Origin: Euryodendron excelsum | Taxonomy: Eukaryota > Streptophyta > Magnoliopsida > Ericales > Pentaphylacaceae | Assembly: GCA_033060915.1 (NCBI GenBank) | Contig: CM065383.1 | Span: 13,313,501 to 13,377,500, forward strand | Direction: 5' to 3' | DNA: 64,000 nucleotides | In this document: positions 32,764 to 46,534 of the stretch, piece by piece | How positions within the stretch are numbered: position 1 is the first letter of the stretch | How the letters are laid out: each line of letters starts with the position of its first letter | Translations under genes and position numbers: made by a program | The notes under the pieces: model-generated | What the model saw: only the letters and a program-made list of their open reading frames with translations | Told to the model about the DNA's origin: nothing | The model's database searches: none

Positions 32764-35700
32764 GATCATGCCTAAGTGATGTGGTGTGAGTCGTGTGATG
32801 GTATATTCATGTGATATTACGTATGTATATTTTTTTTAATGGATAAACAACGCTATGCTCGAATTATGAGCATTACCATAGCTAAAGAGTGAGTTTTTAA
32901 ATTTAAAACTTTCGCATGTAATAAGAAATCACAAGTGTCATATTGACTAGAAAATCACACCAAATAAGCACCACAAGTAGTCATGACGGTGATATTGGAT
33001 AATTTCTCGCATTCAACCCTCTTCCCCAACCATGGAGAGCTGAGAATAGATCACCCATGGGTCAGATGAACCTGTCTTACCATTACATTCTTAGTCATCA
33101 TTTGTTAACCGAGGGGGCCCGTTTAGCCCAGAAAAAGCTTCTTCTCTCTCTCTCTCTCTCTCGTGGGGTCAACTTTTGGGTTTCTAGTGGGTAGACAGTC
33201 GTTGGTCTGTACCCAATCAGGCCGGGGTCCACAAATGTTGTCGTCTCTTTGGAGAGGGCATTCTTTTTTCCTTTTTTTTTTTTGAATCTGTAAAGAGTTA
33301 TTTATTGAGAATTATTGAAAGGAAACTTTTGAATTCTCGTCTCCTTCGTATTGCCATTGATTATGCTGTTTATCATCTTATGTAACCTAGCAAGCAAGAC
33401 AAAAAAACCATTCTGCAGTCGGAAAAACTATATGTATTTGACTGTTCATTATAACCCCATTTATGAATAAGGTTGGAGCCTATGCTAGGCCAGATATTAT
33501 GCACGGTCAGAAAAAGACCACACCCACCAGGAGGTTAACGTTTATATTTTATAACCCATTGAATGGTAGGCAATGACACTCATTTAATGCCAACCCTCCT
33601 CTACTTTTTGCGCTATTGGCTCTCTCTCTCTCTCTCTCTCTACATATACATCTAGATCTAGGAAAGGGATGTTCATGCACACTGTGCATGCATTTCTTTA
33701 AATAATCTAGAGTTCGAATGGTGATATTTCATTGGGTTAATGGACCCTACAAGAGGCCCTGCAGAAGAATTTATACATTTAAAATGATTTAATTATGTGT
33801 AGGATCATTATCAAATTAAGTTTATTAATCTTGAAATTAAGGATTCTTTTATATTTTAAAAGGAAACTTAGAGATTGCAAAAAATTTCTCTTCTCAATAA
33901 GGGAAACCTTTCGACGAACAATTTCATGACCAGACAATTGTGTGTGGTTCAATGGATTGTCTTAGGACTTTCTTGAATTTAAGAATATATGTGACAAAGC
34001 ATTGACGACAGAATCAATGAATGAATAAAATAAGATCAACAAAGAGGATTTTGTTAACCTTCAAAGACTCGAAGTATATAAGGAAGTTGACCATTGAAAC
34101 AGTCTTAGAAATCTACTCAACATTTGCTCCTCATAAACCCAAAGTTTGTCTGATATACAATGGTTGTTTTGGATGATAGAGGATCTCCTGTCTTGCCCTT
34201 CTCATCTATTTATAGCCTTCTGTCGACGAGTTATCTAACCAATCGACAACCATCAAGCAATTCCTCAAAATCCGATCTTTCTGATCTTCAACCACTTTTT
34301 TAAATTTCGAAATCAACATTATTTACCGTATCTTTGGAAGTTAACCTTCACTACATGCTTCTCTCTCTATACTTCAGTCTGTTCAAAATTTGGTAAAAGG
34401 GACCTGATTGTAGCAAGCACAACAACAACTTCGTAAAAAGGAGGTGGCATTCTGCGATTGGTGGTTTATATGTTATGTCTGAATTAGAAAGCAACATGGT
34501 TGGTCAAAGGTAATTGTTGCTTTGGATTCAATTGTTTTGAGTTTTAAGGAACTGTCATGTCATCAGTTATAACAAAACAAACCTACCAGAGCTATATATA
34601 CAAGCAACATAGCGCGTATAATTTTTTTTTTTCTGTTTTCAAATTAATGCATTTGATTTTTGTTGATGATGAGTGGCAACATTGTATTATAACATCATTG
34701 ATACACGTTTGCACATCAAGTTAATTCTAGTCTAATACTACAACAGAAAAAAAAAATCATTTTCAAAAATGAATTCTTGTTTTGTTATAGTAAATTTGAG
34801 ATTTTTTGTCATGTACAATTCTAATCACCTGATGTTTAAGGTTCAGCTTGTAAATTTTGATTTTTCCCCCCTCTATTGGTGCATAATAACTTGTAAGAAT
34901 GATGAAGCGTTCATTCATCAATCTTTTTCCAAGAGAAAAACCATGGTAGTAAGGTTGTTACTTCAGCACCTAGAAAACACATTTGACTAACCAAATGGAA
35001 GACCCAGAACAAAAATATATATAAAGCAAAACCCTAGCCATCCGTTTTAGGAATTGTATTCGTTGTCTCTTAGGAAAGCCCAAAAACCAAAAAAAAAAGG
35101 TTTCTGTTGTGTTGAGCTAGTTATTTAGTACCTTGTTTATTTTCAAAGCTTTCGATGACGTGAAAAAAAATAATAAAAAGACATTTAATCTACCACAAGG
35201 TTGGAGCTCAGTTGTGTGTTGCATAATTAAATCCCAAGTCCCAACCCCAACCATTTTATTTCGAATATAGTCTACAATGTGCACCACTGGATTACTCCAC
35301 TCCATACACAGGATCCCAAAATATTAAACAGAAAGACAAACCTGAGCATCTAAATTCTGTATCCTTATACCACATAAAATTTTATTAGTAGACCTACCAT
35401 TATTTTTTTTTCTTTTCTTAAAGGAAAAGTTGCAATATTGGCATTATTTAATTACAGAAGAATATATATATATATATATATATATATTCATAGCATGACA
35501 GTATTTGTCATTTACCATGCAAAGATAGGCAGTCCAAGGCTCCATAAGTTCCAATATATATGAACTAACAGAAATGAAAACACAACCACCCCCCAAGCTT
35601 GAAGCACAAAATATATATATATATATATAAATCATTCTCAGCTTTTACTGCTTAATGACGATATAAAATTGGAGAAACATTTCCCATTCTATGGGTTTTG

Positions 35701-36051
35701 TAAATATAAAAATAACATAGATAATTACTAAAAACATCATTATCCATTAATTAAGAATACAAGCAAGGTACCCCCTCCCCCCCTCTTCCTGCGCTAGCTT
35801 TTATAAATTATTTGAGAGACATATAATTAAGTACAAAACCTTTAGTACATAAAATAGATAAATAAAAAAGAAGCAAAATATGCGAAAGTGTACTATACAA
35901 TTACAATAGACCTCATAGAGCTGCTAGCTAACTTAGCGCAACTTTTCTCCTGATGTATCTTTTGTTTAATAGAATGGAAACAAAAGCAAAGGACTAATTT
36001 AAGTGAACTAGAGGGACCAAGTTTTGTTTTTAAGGTACTTAAATGTATAAT
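32764..36051. other. Gene-free intergenic region downstream of the homeodomain gene
   Basis: AT-rich sequence with TC repeats near 33147-33162 and 33618-33641, and AT repeats near 35463-35488 and 35611-35628. A TATTTATAG-containing stretch around 33.9-34.5 kb has the look of an old LTR on the minus strand, but no boundaries could be set. The last few hundred bases are probably the 3' untranslated region of the homeodomain gene. Confidence 0.45.
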
Positions 36052-38012
36052 TCAACAGGCCCCAAAATCTCTAACCGAGAAAGGACTCTTCTCCGGCAGG
36101 TTCCCGGCATGGCGAAGCCCTAGAGTGAGTGACACATCACCCCCCGTGGTACCAAACCTGATTAGCGTTGATCCAAAGTCAGCTTCCCCTGAGGTGGTGG
36201 CAGTGGCAGTGGCAATGCTGCCGTGGCAACATGTGTCTGCCACGGAGGCGTTGGCAGGAGTGGAGGTAGGGATAACGGTGGTGGAAATAGTGGATGAGGA
36301 GGTGTTAGCCAGATTTGCTTGGTTTTCCGAGAAGCATTGTCTATTGATTGCGATGAGTGAAGGGTCGTTTTCAAGGGCATTGATTTCGGATCTTTTGCCT
36401 GCCGTTGCTGTAATTGTCGCTGTAGCAGCTACTGCTACTGTTGCCGTAGTTACGGTAGTGGTAGGCGTTGGTGTTTGTGCAAGAAGGCCACTGTTTCGGG
36501 TCCTTTCTCTCTCTTCTGCCTCTTCTTTGGTCTCTTGTACGTACATGTCTTCCACCATGGGTTTCCACAACCGGACCCTGGCATTAATGAACCAGTTTGA
36601 GACCTGAAACACACAAAATATAAGCCTCTAAACGTTAGAAGAGCATTAAGATGATGAGATTGGTCTTTAATGGAAAGGGTCAAACATTTAATTTACCCGA
36701 CAGATTAATGTAGAGAAATAAATTACATTCATGGACTCTTGCAATATAACATTTAACTAGTTTGCTCCACCATGCAATAAAATGGGGCTTGTTTTTGTTT
36801 TGGTTGCTTGAACATTTTGGGCAGCTCTGGTGATCCCAATTGTTTTTTTTTTTTTAATTATCACAAGAGTCCGCTTTGGTAAAAATACATTCCTGTCCGG
36901 CTGTCCCTCACGAAAAACTATTTGTCCACGGGTAAAGACAACTGGTAACAGGTACATGACAGTCTTTTCATGTTATATGGAGGAAATTCAACCATGCACC
37001 CACATGTCTTTATGATATAAAGAATGTGTTATTTAACGTATAGTTTTGGATCTTTGTTTCTGAGTATTGAATTTGGGCTTTTCTGGTGGCTGGATTTATA
37101 ATATTATATGTTGACAATGAAATATACAGCTGAACCAAAATACTACTAATTATGAAGATAATGATGAAATGATGATGGTTACAGTACAATAACAATGACA
37201 AGATATTAAGGACGATTATGATTGTGCCATTGGTTCTTGTTGCAATTTTGAAAATAAAAAAGTTCTCTAGAACCACAGCTAAAGAAGAAGAAGAAGAAGA
37301 AGAAGAAGAAGAAGAAGAAATACACTGCTTTATGACCTAATGAAGAAGTAGATGAGGTTGGTTATCTGCGTTTAAAGATTTGTTTGCAAAGAAATAATAT
37401 TTCTCCTTTTACAAATATTCCAAAGAATCATAAAATTTATACCGAAAATTCTACCAATATAATGCGGTAATAATATTTTTATAACTAAGAGCTCAATGAT
37501 ATTTTATAACTTAAAACTATCCATGTCATTTTCTACATAAATTTTCAATGAGTTTTAAAAAAAAAATAGAGTTGCACTTTCTCGTTGCTGTATTTAATGG
37601 AGCCCATCGGGTCGTTGGATGTAAGTATGAGAGAGAGAGAGAGAGAGAGAGCAAACTCTCATGTCTCCTCTTGTCTTTGCTATTATCCGCAGAGTTTCTT
37701 CACTGTTTCCCGGATTTATGTCTTGGTTGTGAAGAATGCAAATAAACAAAAAGAAAAATGCTATTCTTTCATAATTTTAAATTTAAATTGTATAGCATTA
37801 CCCAAACAAAAATGGCAAAAAAAAAAAAAAAGAAGAAGAAGGATTTGGCACTTCTCTAACAGAAAGAAGAGAAACCTAGAAGCAACATAACCCAAAACTA
37901 TGAAAGTCCAACTGTACTTGCTGATGGTCACTTCTAGGGTTTCTCTAATTAATCATTTTCTCTCTGATTCATTGCTCGTTTTCTTAATGAATAAGCTCAG
38001 CATCCCCTAAAG

Positions 38013-38055
<43 letters not shown>

Positions 38056-41000
38056 GTCTAACTGTACTAACTCTTTTGCTGTACTATATATTGTATGCGT
38101 GTATCATGATAGGGATATAAGAGATGGGAAGCTTAGGAGGACGAACCTGGTTTCTCGATAGACCAGTCTGTCGTGCCAAGAGATGCTTATCTGCATCGCT
38201 CGGGTACCTGAGAAAGACATCAGAAAATGACATCAACAACCTTACCTAAATCATACCATAAAAGAGATACCAAGCTTTATGCATCCAGGAGAGAGAGAGA
38301 GAGGGATGGTAAGGGAGTGAAAACATAGTGTAATGTGATTCTTTTTATGTACTAATGAAAAATGGATCAGAGCAGAAAAAAGTAGTGAGAACAAATGAGG
38401 AAGCTTTTCTCAGCTTTTATAGCAGACGAGACAACATCAAGGACACTGCATCACTGTCACGCTAGGATCAGAAAAGAGAAAGAAGAATAAAAAAAAGGGA
38501 AGAATGCTAGATTTGTGTTTAACTAATTGAGTCTCTTATATGATTTTGAAATAATTGTTTTTAGAATATACTAACATTTCCTTCTCTTTCGTCATGAAGG
38601 TTCAGATTCCAGAGAGTAATAGAGGGAAAAAGGTCCAAAAAAAAAAAAAACGTACGGGTGGAGGAAATGCTCAAAAAGCCAAGCTCTCAAAATGTTGACA
38701 GAACGTTCAGGCAAGCCTCTTTGGGGCCTCCAAGCTTCTTGATCCATCATTCCCATTTGGTGGAAGGCTCTTTGTTGTCTGAGTCTTTGCTCGAGCAGTT
38801 TTAGCCTTGGAGTCTCTCCTTTTGTCACCCCAGAAGTGCCTGCGTCTTTATCTCCCAACAGCTCACAACTCTGCTTCAATTGCGCTGCTATTGCATCCTT
38901 TAGGCACCTGAAGTGTCGTGACATCGCCTTCTGCGCTAGGGCCGTGTAGGGGATTGCTGCTCCGAATCCCATCACCAAATCAAATGAGTTCACTACCATT
39001 TGCATTTGTTCACAGTAATGGTTATATCTTCTATCCACCTGCATGAAAATATTCACAACAAGAACAGTCAATTAGGATTCAAAATAATTTGTTGCACCCA
39101 AATCAAAAAGAACTAATGATGTTAACTCAGATGTTAATTAGTCGGAATTGCTGTAATACTGGGATTGCTTAACACATAATGCATATAGAATAGAGACCTT
39201 TCACCAAATTTCACTAAGTTAAAAAACAAAGAAGGCTAGGGGTTAATTTTGTTTACATATAGAAGTAAGAAAATAAGAGAATGAAATATGATTTTAGTAT
39301 TAACAAACCTGTTTCAGGATTTCACTAACCCTAAAATTAGTTGGGAAGACTTTTCTTGCTCTTAGAAGGAAAAACTCAAAGTAGAAAAATAAATGCAACA
39401 ATCAAAGCGTGGTAGAGTCAAATGATTGGGAATGGCAAGAAAGAATATCCTCAAGTTTCTTTCCTTGCTATCTTTTCCCAAAACAGCCAACATATACATA
39501 TAAACAATAACAACTCGAAAATAAAAGGAGAAGAAACCAATCCACCCACAGGTCAACTGAGATGTAAATCAAACAAATATGGCTTTCTCTGCAATGTTAC
39601 TATGATGGGTGTGGAAGTCTTGGAAGCACCAGCATTCCTAACAACTACTTTCATGTATATAGACATATGAATTATTGTGCCTTACTGGCCATCTCTCCAC
39701 TACCAATTAAATTCTCTTCTTACTTGACACAAACGAAGATCCAATGTACACCCAAATACCCCACCAAAGCGAATCAGTGATATAAAATATGGAAATATAA
39801 AATTGTACGTTATCAAACTCAACCAACACAATCTATGGAACCCTATTTCACCAGCCGGCTTTTCTTTCTCTATATAGGAATATAAAATATTCCCCCAAAA
39901 CTTGCCGGAATTTTCTATTGTCCCCCGTGATTTCAAAAATAATGGACTAAGTAAACCAAAATGATTGGACCTTGACTCTTTAGAGAGAGATAGTAAGAGA
40001 GAGATTACATGCCTCATCAAGCATGGATAATAGTTTGACCTTTCTTCTCTGGTGCTCAATCCTATCAGCAGCTGATAGGGGAGGGAGATCCTTTGAGGAA
40101 GATGAAGAATCACCGCCGCCGCCACAGGCGCTAGTACTTGGATTAGGATTAGGGTTGGTGTTTTGCCTTCCAAACTTGTTCTTCTTGAACTGACCCCTCC
40201 CAACACTACAAAATTCTTCCAACAATTCTTGGGCAGCCTTGACATACTTAGAATTCCTTAATACATTAACCACCCCAAGTGAAGATCCAAACCCTACATG
40301 AACCTGGTGGTTCTGACCTAAACCTTGCAAATGCAATGGCTGTTGATGACCCCCCAAATTCTTATACTGATATTGAGCAGAAGCAGACCCTCCTGCTTGA
40401 TTGAAAAACAACATCCCACCATCTCCCATCCTCAATTCCTCGGCTTTCGCCACTTCCAAGTGCTGCAAGGAAGACGATAACGATAACGAGAGGCCTTGGC
40501 CTTCCACGACACCTCCGATGGAAGTGGTGGCACCGCCTTCGTGGCCGCTGTCGGGAACCCATGTGAATTGGGAAGGACCAAAAGCCCCTCCAGATGGAAA
40601 CCCTTGTAGGGTAGAAGTGGATGATGGGTTTGGAAGCAACATATGAAGAGTAGAGGATGTTGCAGGAGGAGGAGGATTTGTTGGAGATGGTGAAGGCGAC
40701 CTTGGCTGTGGGTTCATGAGAAAAAGCTGCATGGCAGCTGCTGAATCCGCATTAATGCTCGAAATCTGATGGTGATGAGCTATGCCACTGTCACGGTTAT
40801 TCACAAAATTTTGACTTTTTGATTCATCTAGCGGTCCCAAACCGCCCACCCTGTTTCCGTACCACTCGCCGCTTGCCCCGGCCGCCGCCGACGGCGGCAG
40901 CCGCGGGTTCTGGTAATTCGGTGACATCTGGTTCTGTAACAACTCGGTGGCCGTGGCAGCCCCGGGAGGGAAGTTGAACATTTCTGACAGCATCCCAGCA

Positions 41001-41284
41001 GTCTCATACACCGGAAGCCCACCGAATTCCTCCTTTTCTATGGCCACCAACGGCGGCGGTGGATCGAATCCATGCACCCTCAGTTTATCCCTCCGGATCT
41101 GCTGCGCGATGTGGTGTTGCTGTTCTTGTTGTGCTCTCTCGAACCCATTCGAGAAACTGAAGATACCTTGGTGGTAGTCTTGGGACATAGAATTAGCAGA
41201 ATTGGGCTTGTCTAAGATTTGAATTGGATGTTGAGTCTTTGAACGAGATATCACAGATGGAAGTGGCGGTGTTGCTATTCCCAT
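36052..41284 (-). CDS. BEL1-like homeodomain transcription factor (BLH2/BLH4 SAWTOOTH type)
   Basis: Four coding exons (41284-40013, 39038-38656, 38207-38147, 36603-36052) give 755 residues. The order of domains is diagnostic: an N-terminal segment with [18 protein letters not shown] and [26 protein letters not shown] (ZIBEL-like); the SKY region near residues 330-370 ([20 protein letters not shown]); the BELL domain from about 402 ([20 protein letters not shown]); a TALE homeodomain at about 528-590 ([42 protein letters not shown]); and a C-terminal [12 protein letters not shown] (residues 729-740). These N- and C-terminal motifs match Arabidopsis BLH2/BLH4. Such proteins act in the nucleus as heterodimers with KNOX proteins and help restrict KNOX expression in leaf margins. 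Intron 1 appears to start with GC. Exon 4 adds Thr/Ala-rich low-complexity sequence (about residues 615-640). Confidence 0.95.
37281..37319 (+). repeat. (GAA)n microsatellite in the homeodomain gene intron 3
   Basis: About 13 uninterrupted GAA/AGA units; TTC repeats on the transcribed strand. The same 1.5-kb intron also contains (GA)n near 37629-37651 and (CT)n at about 38018-38053. Confidence 0.9.
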
Positions 41285-41900
41285 ATCAATGTCTTCATCA
41301 TCATCATCATCTCTCTCTTCAGCTTCACAATCCCCTCTTTCTTCACTCTTAGCTGCTCAATCTAGTGTGGATCGGTCATATACACAAGCAAATGAAAGCA
41401 AACCCATTATAGAATTTTGGGTTATTCATAAAAAAAGAAAAAAGAAAAATCATAGTAATATATAAACAAGAAGAAATGGAAGAAAAGAGAAAAAAAAAAA
41501 AAAAAGAAGAAGGCATAAAATTGGTCTTTCTTTGAGCTTTTGCAATTTTTTTTAAAGAATTTTCAGGTTTATTATTTATGTGTATACCTCTTAGAGTTGC
41601 AGGGTGAAAAAGGGAGCAAAGCTCTCAGACATCGTTTTCTCTTCTGTGAGATTGAAAGCCTTCTTGAATTCGCTATATTTCTCTGTCTGTACTCTGTAGT
41701 GTCCGTGTCGTTTCCCCCTCTCTCTCTGTCTCTCCTTTTTCTTTCTCTTTCTTGTTGCTCTTTGCAGTGAGTGTTCTCTGCAATCGCCTTCTGCAAAGAA
41801 AGATGAACAAACAGCAAAATATAAAAAAATCTGGAGGCTTAAAACTAATATATATGTATGTACATATCTCTTTCTCTCACTACCTTTCAACGAACACAGC
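41285..41900 (-). promoter_or_regulatory. 5' leader of the homeodomain gene with probable leader intron
   Basis: A donor-like GAG|GTATAC at 41588/41587 and an acceptor TTGAGCAG at 41353 suggest a 235-bp intron in the 5' untranslated region. This is an inference from splice motifs only. Upstream on the transcribed strand the sequence is GA-rich. Short upstream reading frames occur but none is convincing. Confidence 0.4.
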
Positions 41901-43282
41901 ACCAAAGAGAAAGGAGGGAAGAGAAGAGGTCGCTATTCATCCTCCACACCTCCTCTTCTACTCAACATTATTTTATATTTGTTTAATTTCTTCTCCAATT
42001 TGACAAAGGAATTTATGGAGATTTTTAATATAAGGACGAAGATAGATGACCTGAGCTCTTAATAGAATCATCAAATGACGAAATTACCCTCGGTCAGAAT
42101 GCAAAGACTGAAAAGTATAAAGTCGTCCAATGATAAAATTGACGATTGAATACTGTGTTTGGAGTCTGAATTTATCAAGAGTAAAAAACAAAGGGACAAA
42201 AAAAAAAAGATAAGAGCAGAGCAAACAAAAATACTCTTTAACACACACAACCTTAATTAATGTAAATTGTGGGCAGATATTTGTGATGGAGGTTGAAAAT
42301 CCAAAATGTGTTATAAGATTTTTTTTTTTTGGGTTGAGTAAAAAAAAAAAGATAAAAGGATAAAATTATCTTTTTAATAGTTCATTTTAAAGAAATAAAA
42401 TGATAAAGATGACCCAAAGATACCAACATTGTTAATGTTAGCAAATTTTGGCTATTTTAGAGTTAGATTTTAATTATAAAAAAGTTTTGTGTTGACTTTT
42501 GAACTACATAATTAAGTATAATTACTTTAAAAAAAAGAGCTAAAAATGATGTATATATGTGTATATAACTGAAAAATGTTTCTTACAAAATAAAGGAATT
42601 AATATTTTAGTAATTCTTTAAGCTATTCCAAAAATTTTAACTTTTTATGGTGAAAGAACAAAAATGACACCTCCAAATGTCAGCTATAATTGTCATTTTC
42701 CATGCGCCCTTAGTAACCAACGCAAACTAGTAAGGAATATTAAAAGGATAAGTCAGTACAAAGTCACCTCTATGATCCAAATCCTAAACTACCACCACCC
42801 TGGGTTCTGTATTTGTATGACTGCAATGCCCTCAGATATCATATTTTTGCACACAAAACAATAATAATTGAGTAGGCCATTTCGGTCCTTTTCGGAGACT
42901 CTTTCGCATTTCTGAGCAGCCAAACAAAGATAGGTGGGTAAAAGAGATCGAATACGAAGAAGAGAAGGGACCAAAGAGAGCTATATATTATAAATAAATT
43001 AGGAGCAGCATATATATATATATATATATATATCTTATATACATGTACAATTAGCAAAAGAAAGATGGTTGGCACACGAGAGTAGTTGAGCTCTATGCAA
43101 AGTTAGGTTTGTGTGCATGGGAGGTTTATAAGGTCTGAAAGCCACACATAACCGATTGACCGTTTAGCAAATGTCAAGATGGCTATGTTGCATTTTGCCC
43201 TTTTCTCATGACCTTGATTTCAACAGGTGTTTCAATGTGTTTCTTTCTTCTTACTATTATCATATATCTTTTTTTTTTAAAT
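41901..43282. other. Upstream intergenic region of the homeodomain gene
   Basis: AT-rich. Near 42150 there is a single TIR-like ACTGTGTTTGGAGTCTGAAT resembling the end of the MITE at 44754, without a partner. An AT repeat lies near 43009-43032. No gene recognised. Confidence 0.45.
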
Positions 43283-43745
43283 GGGTAAATTACACTTTTC
43301 ATTTTTAGACTTTACACCGCTCCTATATTAGTTCTTTATTTTTTAATTGTAACAAGAAAACCCCAATACATAACATCAAGTTGTAATGTGAACCTTATGT
43401 TGTCCATGTAATCGAAAATGTCTATAAAGGACTAAAATGATATTATGTATAAAGTGTAGGGGTGGCAATTGCAATAACTTTGTTTTTTTTACTTGTAATT
43501 GTTCTACAAAGGAAAAAAGTAATTGACAACCTAAAGTTATTATACTTAACACCTCTACACTTTATATAAAATTTCATTTTAATCTCTCATGAATATTTTT
43601 GTCAACTGGACAAACGACAGCTGATGGAATAATCACATTGCAATTTGATCTTAAGTGTAGGTGATTGAATGTCATAATTGAATCGTTAGGAAACAAAGCA
43701 AGATTGAGTATAAATTATAGGGGTAGAAAGTATAAGTATCCTTTT
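43283..43745. mobile_element. Foldback (inverted-repeat) element, about 0.46 kb
   Basis: The left half, containing TTGTAATGTGA and ATAAAGTGTAGGGGTGGC, is complementary to the right half (CACCTCTACACTTTATATAA, then TCACATTGCAATTTGATC). The axis is near 43500. The outer arms are diverged, so ends and target duplication are uncertain. Confidence 0.5.
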
Positions 43746-44750
43746 GCAATTCTCACTATAACTTTCCACAGTTATATATATGAAAAAAAAATTATTTGAG
43801 TAAAAAGTAGCATCCTCTTCCGAGAAAAATACCATATTTTAACCTTTATATTAGTTAGCTGTATGCAGAAAAAATATGTTCAAAAAAAAAAAAAAAAACA
43901 TTTACGCTTTCAATGCTTTCCGAATAAAAGTTCTAGCTCTGGTAAAGATTAAATGGTCTTGCCTATCATTAGTAGAATTTGTTCTTTAAATTCATAGATA
44001 TTTGATTGAAACCACCTGCGCAATCCTGATATGAGGCATGTAAATGCTTTTTTTTTCCTTCTTTCTTTTATTTTCTTTTCCTTTTTGGGTGATAATAGAG
44101 GCATTGGATGTTATATTTCATCGTCCTACATTTGGTAAATTAAAGCTACATATGCCGCAGTGACTAAACCATCCTTTGAAGCTAATTCTTAATGAAGGAC
44201 TGCAAATTATTACCTTTAAAATCAAGTAATGTTAACTTCTCCTTTTTTTGTATTTTAAAAAAGAAGGGGATAAAACAAGCTAACAAATCATTCATTGAAT
44301 AGTAAATAGCACGATGAGCATAAAAAAAGTTCAAGTGAGGGCTCCAGCAGAGAAGCCAATTCCACTTTTCTAGTACTGTTTTCTCTGCACATGTTTTGTT
44401 CTATGTTTTTTTTCTTGTTACATATTATTGTTTTCTTCTGTTTGATTGAGAGCCATTTGATGTGATTTCATTCTCGTATTCGTACGTATCACTAATACTG
44501 CAATTTCCTAGCCAATTTGACAAATAAAAGGAAAACAAAAAAACAAAAACGCTAATTTGAAAGTTAGAAGTGAATGAACTTGTTAGCGTAATCATTTGTT
44601 GAAGCATCCTAAATTTAATTTGAAAGTTGAGAACCTAAATTCTATCTTTTAAGAAGAAAAAGTGAAAGCTAAGCAACCTAAAATAACTTTGCTTAATTTT
44701 GTGAGCTTCATGGAGAATGAATATCAAGGAATTTTACTTTTTCATACTCT
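43746..44750. other. AT-rich intergenic DNA
   Basis: No gene, RNA or element recognised; A-rich and T-rich runs only. Confidence 0.4.
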
Positions 44751-44753
44751 TAA

Positions 44754-44962
44754 TGCTGTGTTTGGAATCTAAATTTATTAAGGCTGTGTTCAAAACCTAG
44801 ATTTATCAAGAGAAAAGGGAAAGAAAAAAAATTTTAAAGAAAAAGAGAACAAAATAATTTATCAAAGAAAAAAAAAAAAAAAAAAAAAGAAAAGAAAAAG
44901 GTGAGAGAAGAGAACAATTAAAGCGAGAGAAAAGAAAATAAAAATTCAATCCAAACACAGCA
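44754..44962. mobile_element. Tourist-like MITE (209 bp) with duplicated left end
   Basis: Terminal repeats TGCTGTGTTTGGAAT and, in reverse complement, TGCTGTGTTTGGATT are flanked by TAA at 44751-44753 and 44963-44965. A second TIR-like segment, GGCTGTGTTCAAAACCTAGA, starts about 27 bp in. The interior is A-rich. Confidence 0.82.
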
Positions 44963-44965
44963 TAA

Positions 44966-46100
44966 AACAAGTCAATCCCACTCGCAATTAGAGACCCCTC
45001 AATATATATAAAGGAAGTTTCTTATATTCATTATTTACATTTTACAAATTTTTATTTATTTTCTTTCCAAAAAAATTTACTGTTTTCCTGATAACACAAA
45101 AGAAGAAAAGAAAATGAGGAAACGGACAAAATCTCAATGGAAAGATTTTTTGCGAGGGAGACAGATAAAACTTTCCAACCGTAAACCGGATTGATTGTTG
45201 ACAGGCCAACCTTCTCCCACCTCTCGCATTTTGGGTGATGTCACGTGAATCTCACCCTCCCCTCACACGCTTGACAGGCCCACTTTCGTCATTGAATTCC
45301 TAATATCTTATCTGCCCCTCACGTGCCAAAGTTGCCTGCACATGTGCCACCATTGTTACAATTATCTCATGTTTCTAATGTCTCTGCATGCATGATTTGG
45401 TGCAGTTTTGAAATGTTAGTCTCTGAAAGTTCACGTTCAAGTTTTGCATGGAAAATGGTAGGAAGCAGCGGAAGCCAACCCTTGTGCAATGTAGCCTTGG
45501 CCTTTTGGCTTTTTATTCTAAGGCAAATTAATTCAACTACCAATATTGTTTTCAGATAGAGAAAGCCGGAATCAACTTGAAAATCTTCATCACAGACATT
45601 AACACAACAATGCATGTTTTGCGAATAAAAACTCGATCTACATGCGTTGGACCACGATTGATAAGTGCTATATATGCATATATGTGTGTATGTATATATA
45701 TTGGAAACACATGGTAATGATATTGCCATCGGTGGATTATCATGCAAGTCAATCGCATCCGTATTTTGCATCAAACATTAATTGATATGTTGCATGAATC
45801 GCTTTCATCAACTTCATCTTGATTTTGATCTAGTTTTTTGGATTCAAAATTGAATTTTTTGCTAATAACTCAAATGTTTTTGTCATCAATCTATGATTTG
45901 ATTGAAGGAGTCATGGTTGTTTTCGCTTTTATTTTTCCTTTGATAGCTATTCTTGGGCTAAACGAACTAGATGAAATGATTTAATGTTTGATTATCAAAC
46001 AACCAAGTTGGGGGGATATATTCTGTGAATTTTTAAAAACTGGGACATACTTTTTTTTTTTGGCAAGTGTAATTAGAAGGTCCAAATCATTCACTTACTC
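44966..46100. other. Gene-free intergenic region
   Basis: Ordinary AT-rich DNA with a few CACGTG-containing sites (45243 and 45319 neighbourhoods). No coding feature supported. Confidence 0.4.
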
Positions 46101-46103
46101 TAA

Positions 46104-46534
46104 GGGCCCGTTTGGGAATTACTTTTTTGATTAAATAAGTTGCTTAAAAAAAGTATAAAGAGTAAGCTAACTTAAAAAAAGCTTGGTTGAGGTGTTTGAT
46201 ACTAGCTTAAAGTTTTTTTGTCTTTTTTAGAAAAAAATGTTATACATAAATTAGATTCTATATTCATGATATTCTGTAAAACTAAACAAAATTTCAACAT
46301 TAATTATAGTAGTATATTAATTATTTAAAACTTAAAAAAAATTTCATTACAGTGGAATAAGTAAAAAAAAAAAAAAAAACTTCAAAATTTTTGCTTTTTG
46401 CTTTTTTGCTTATTAGCCTAAAAAAGAAAAAAAAAACTAACTTAATATAAGTTAAAAAAACTGGCTACCAAACACCAAGTACTTATTTTAAATAAGCTAA
46501 AAAAATACAAAATAAGTTATTTCCAAACGGATCC
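46104..46534. mobile_element. Tourist-like MITE (431 bp)
   Basis: Ends GGGCCCGTTTGGGAA and, in reverse complement, GGATCCGTTTGGAAA, continuing into AAGTTGCTT/AAGTTATTT-like subterminal repeats. It is flanked by TAA at 46101-46103 and 46535-46537. The AT-rich interior has no transposase. Confidence 0.85.

Noticed and set aside
36125..36607. 160-residue plus-strand frame opposite exon 4 of the homeodomain gene
   Set aside because: Antisense shadow of a GC-richer coding exon; no independent protein features.
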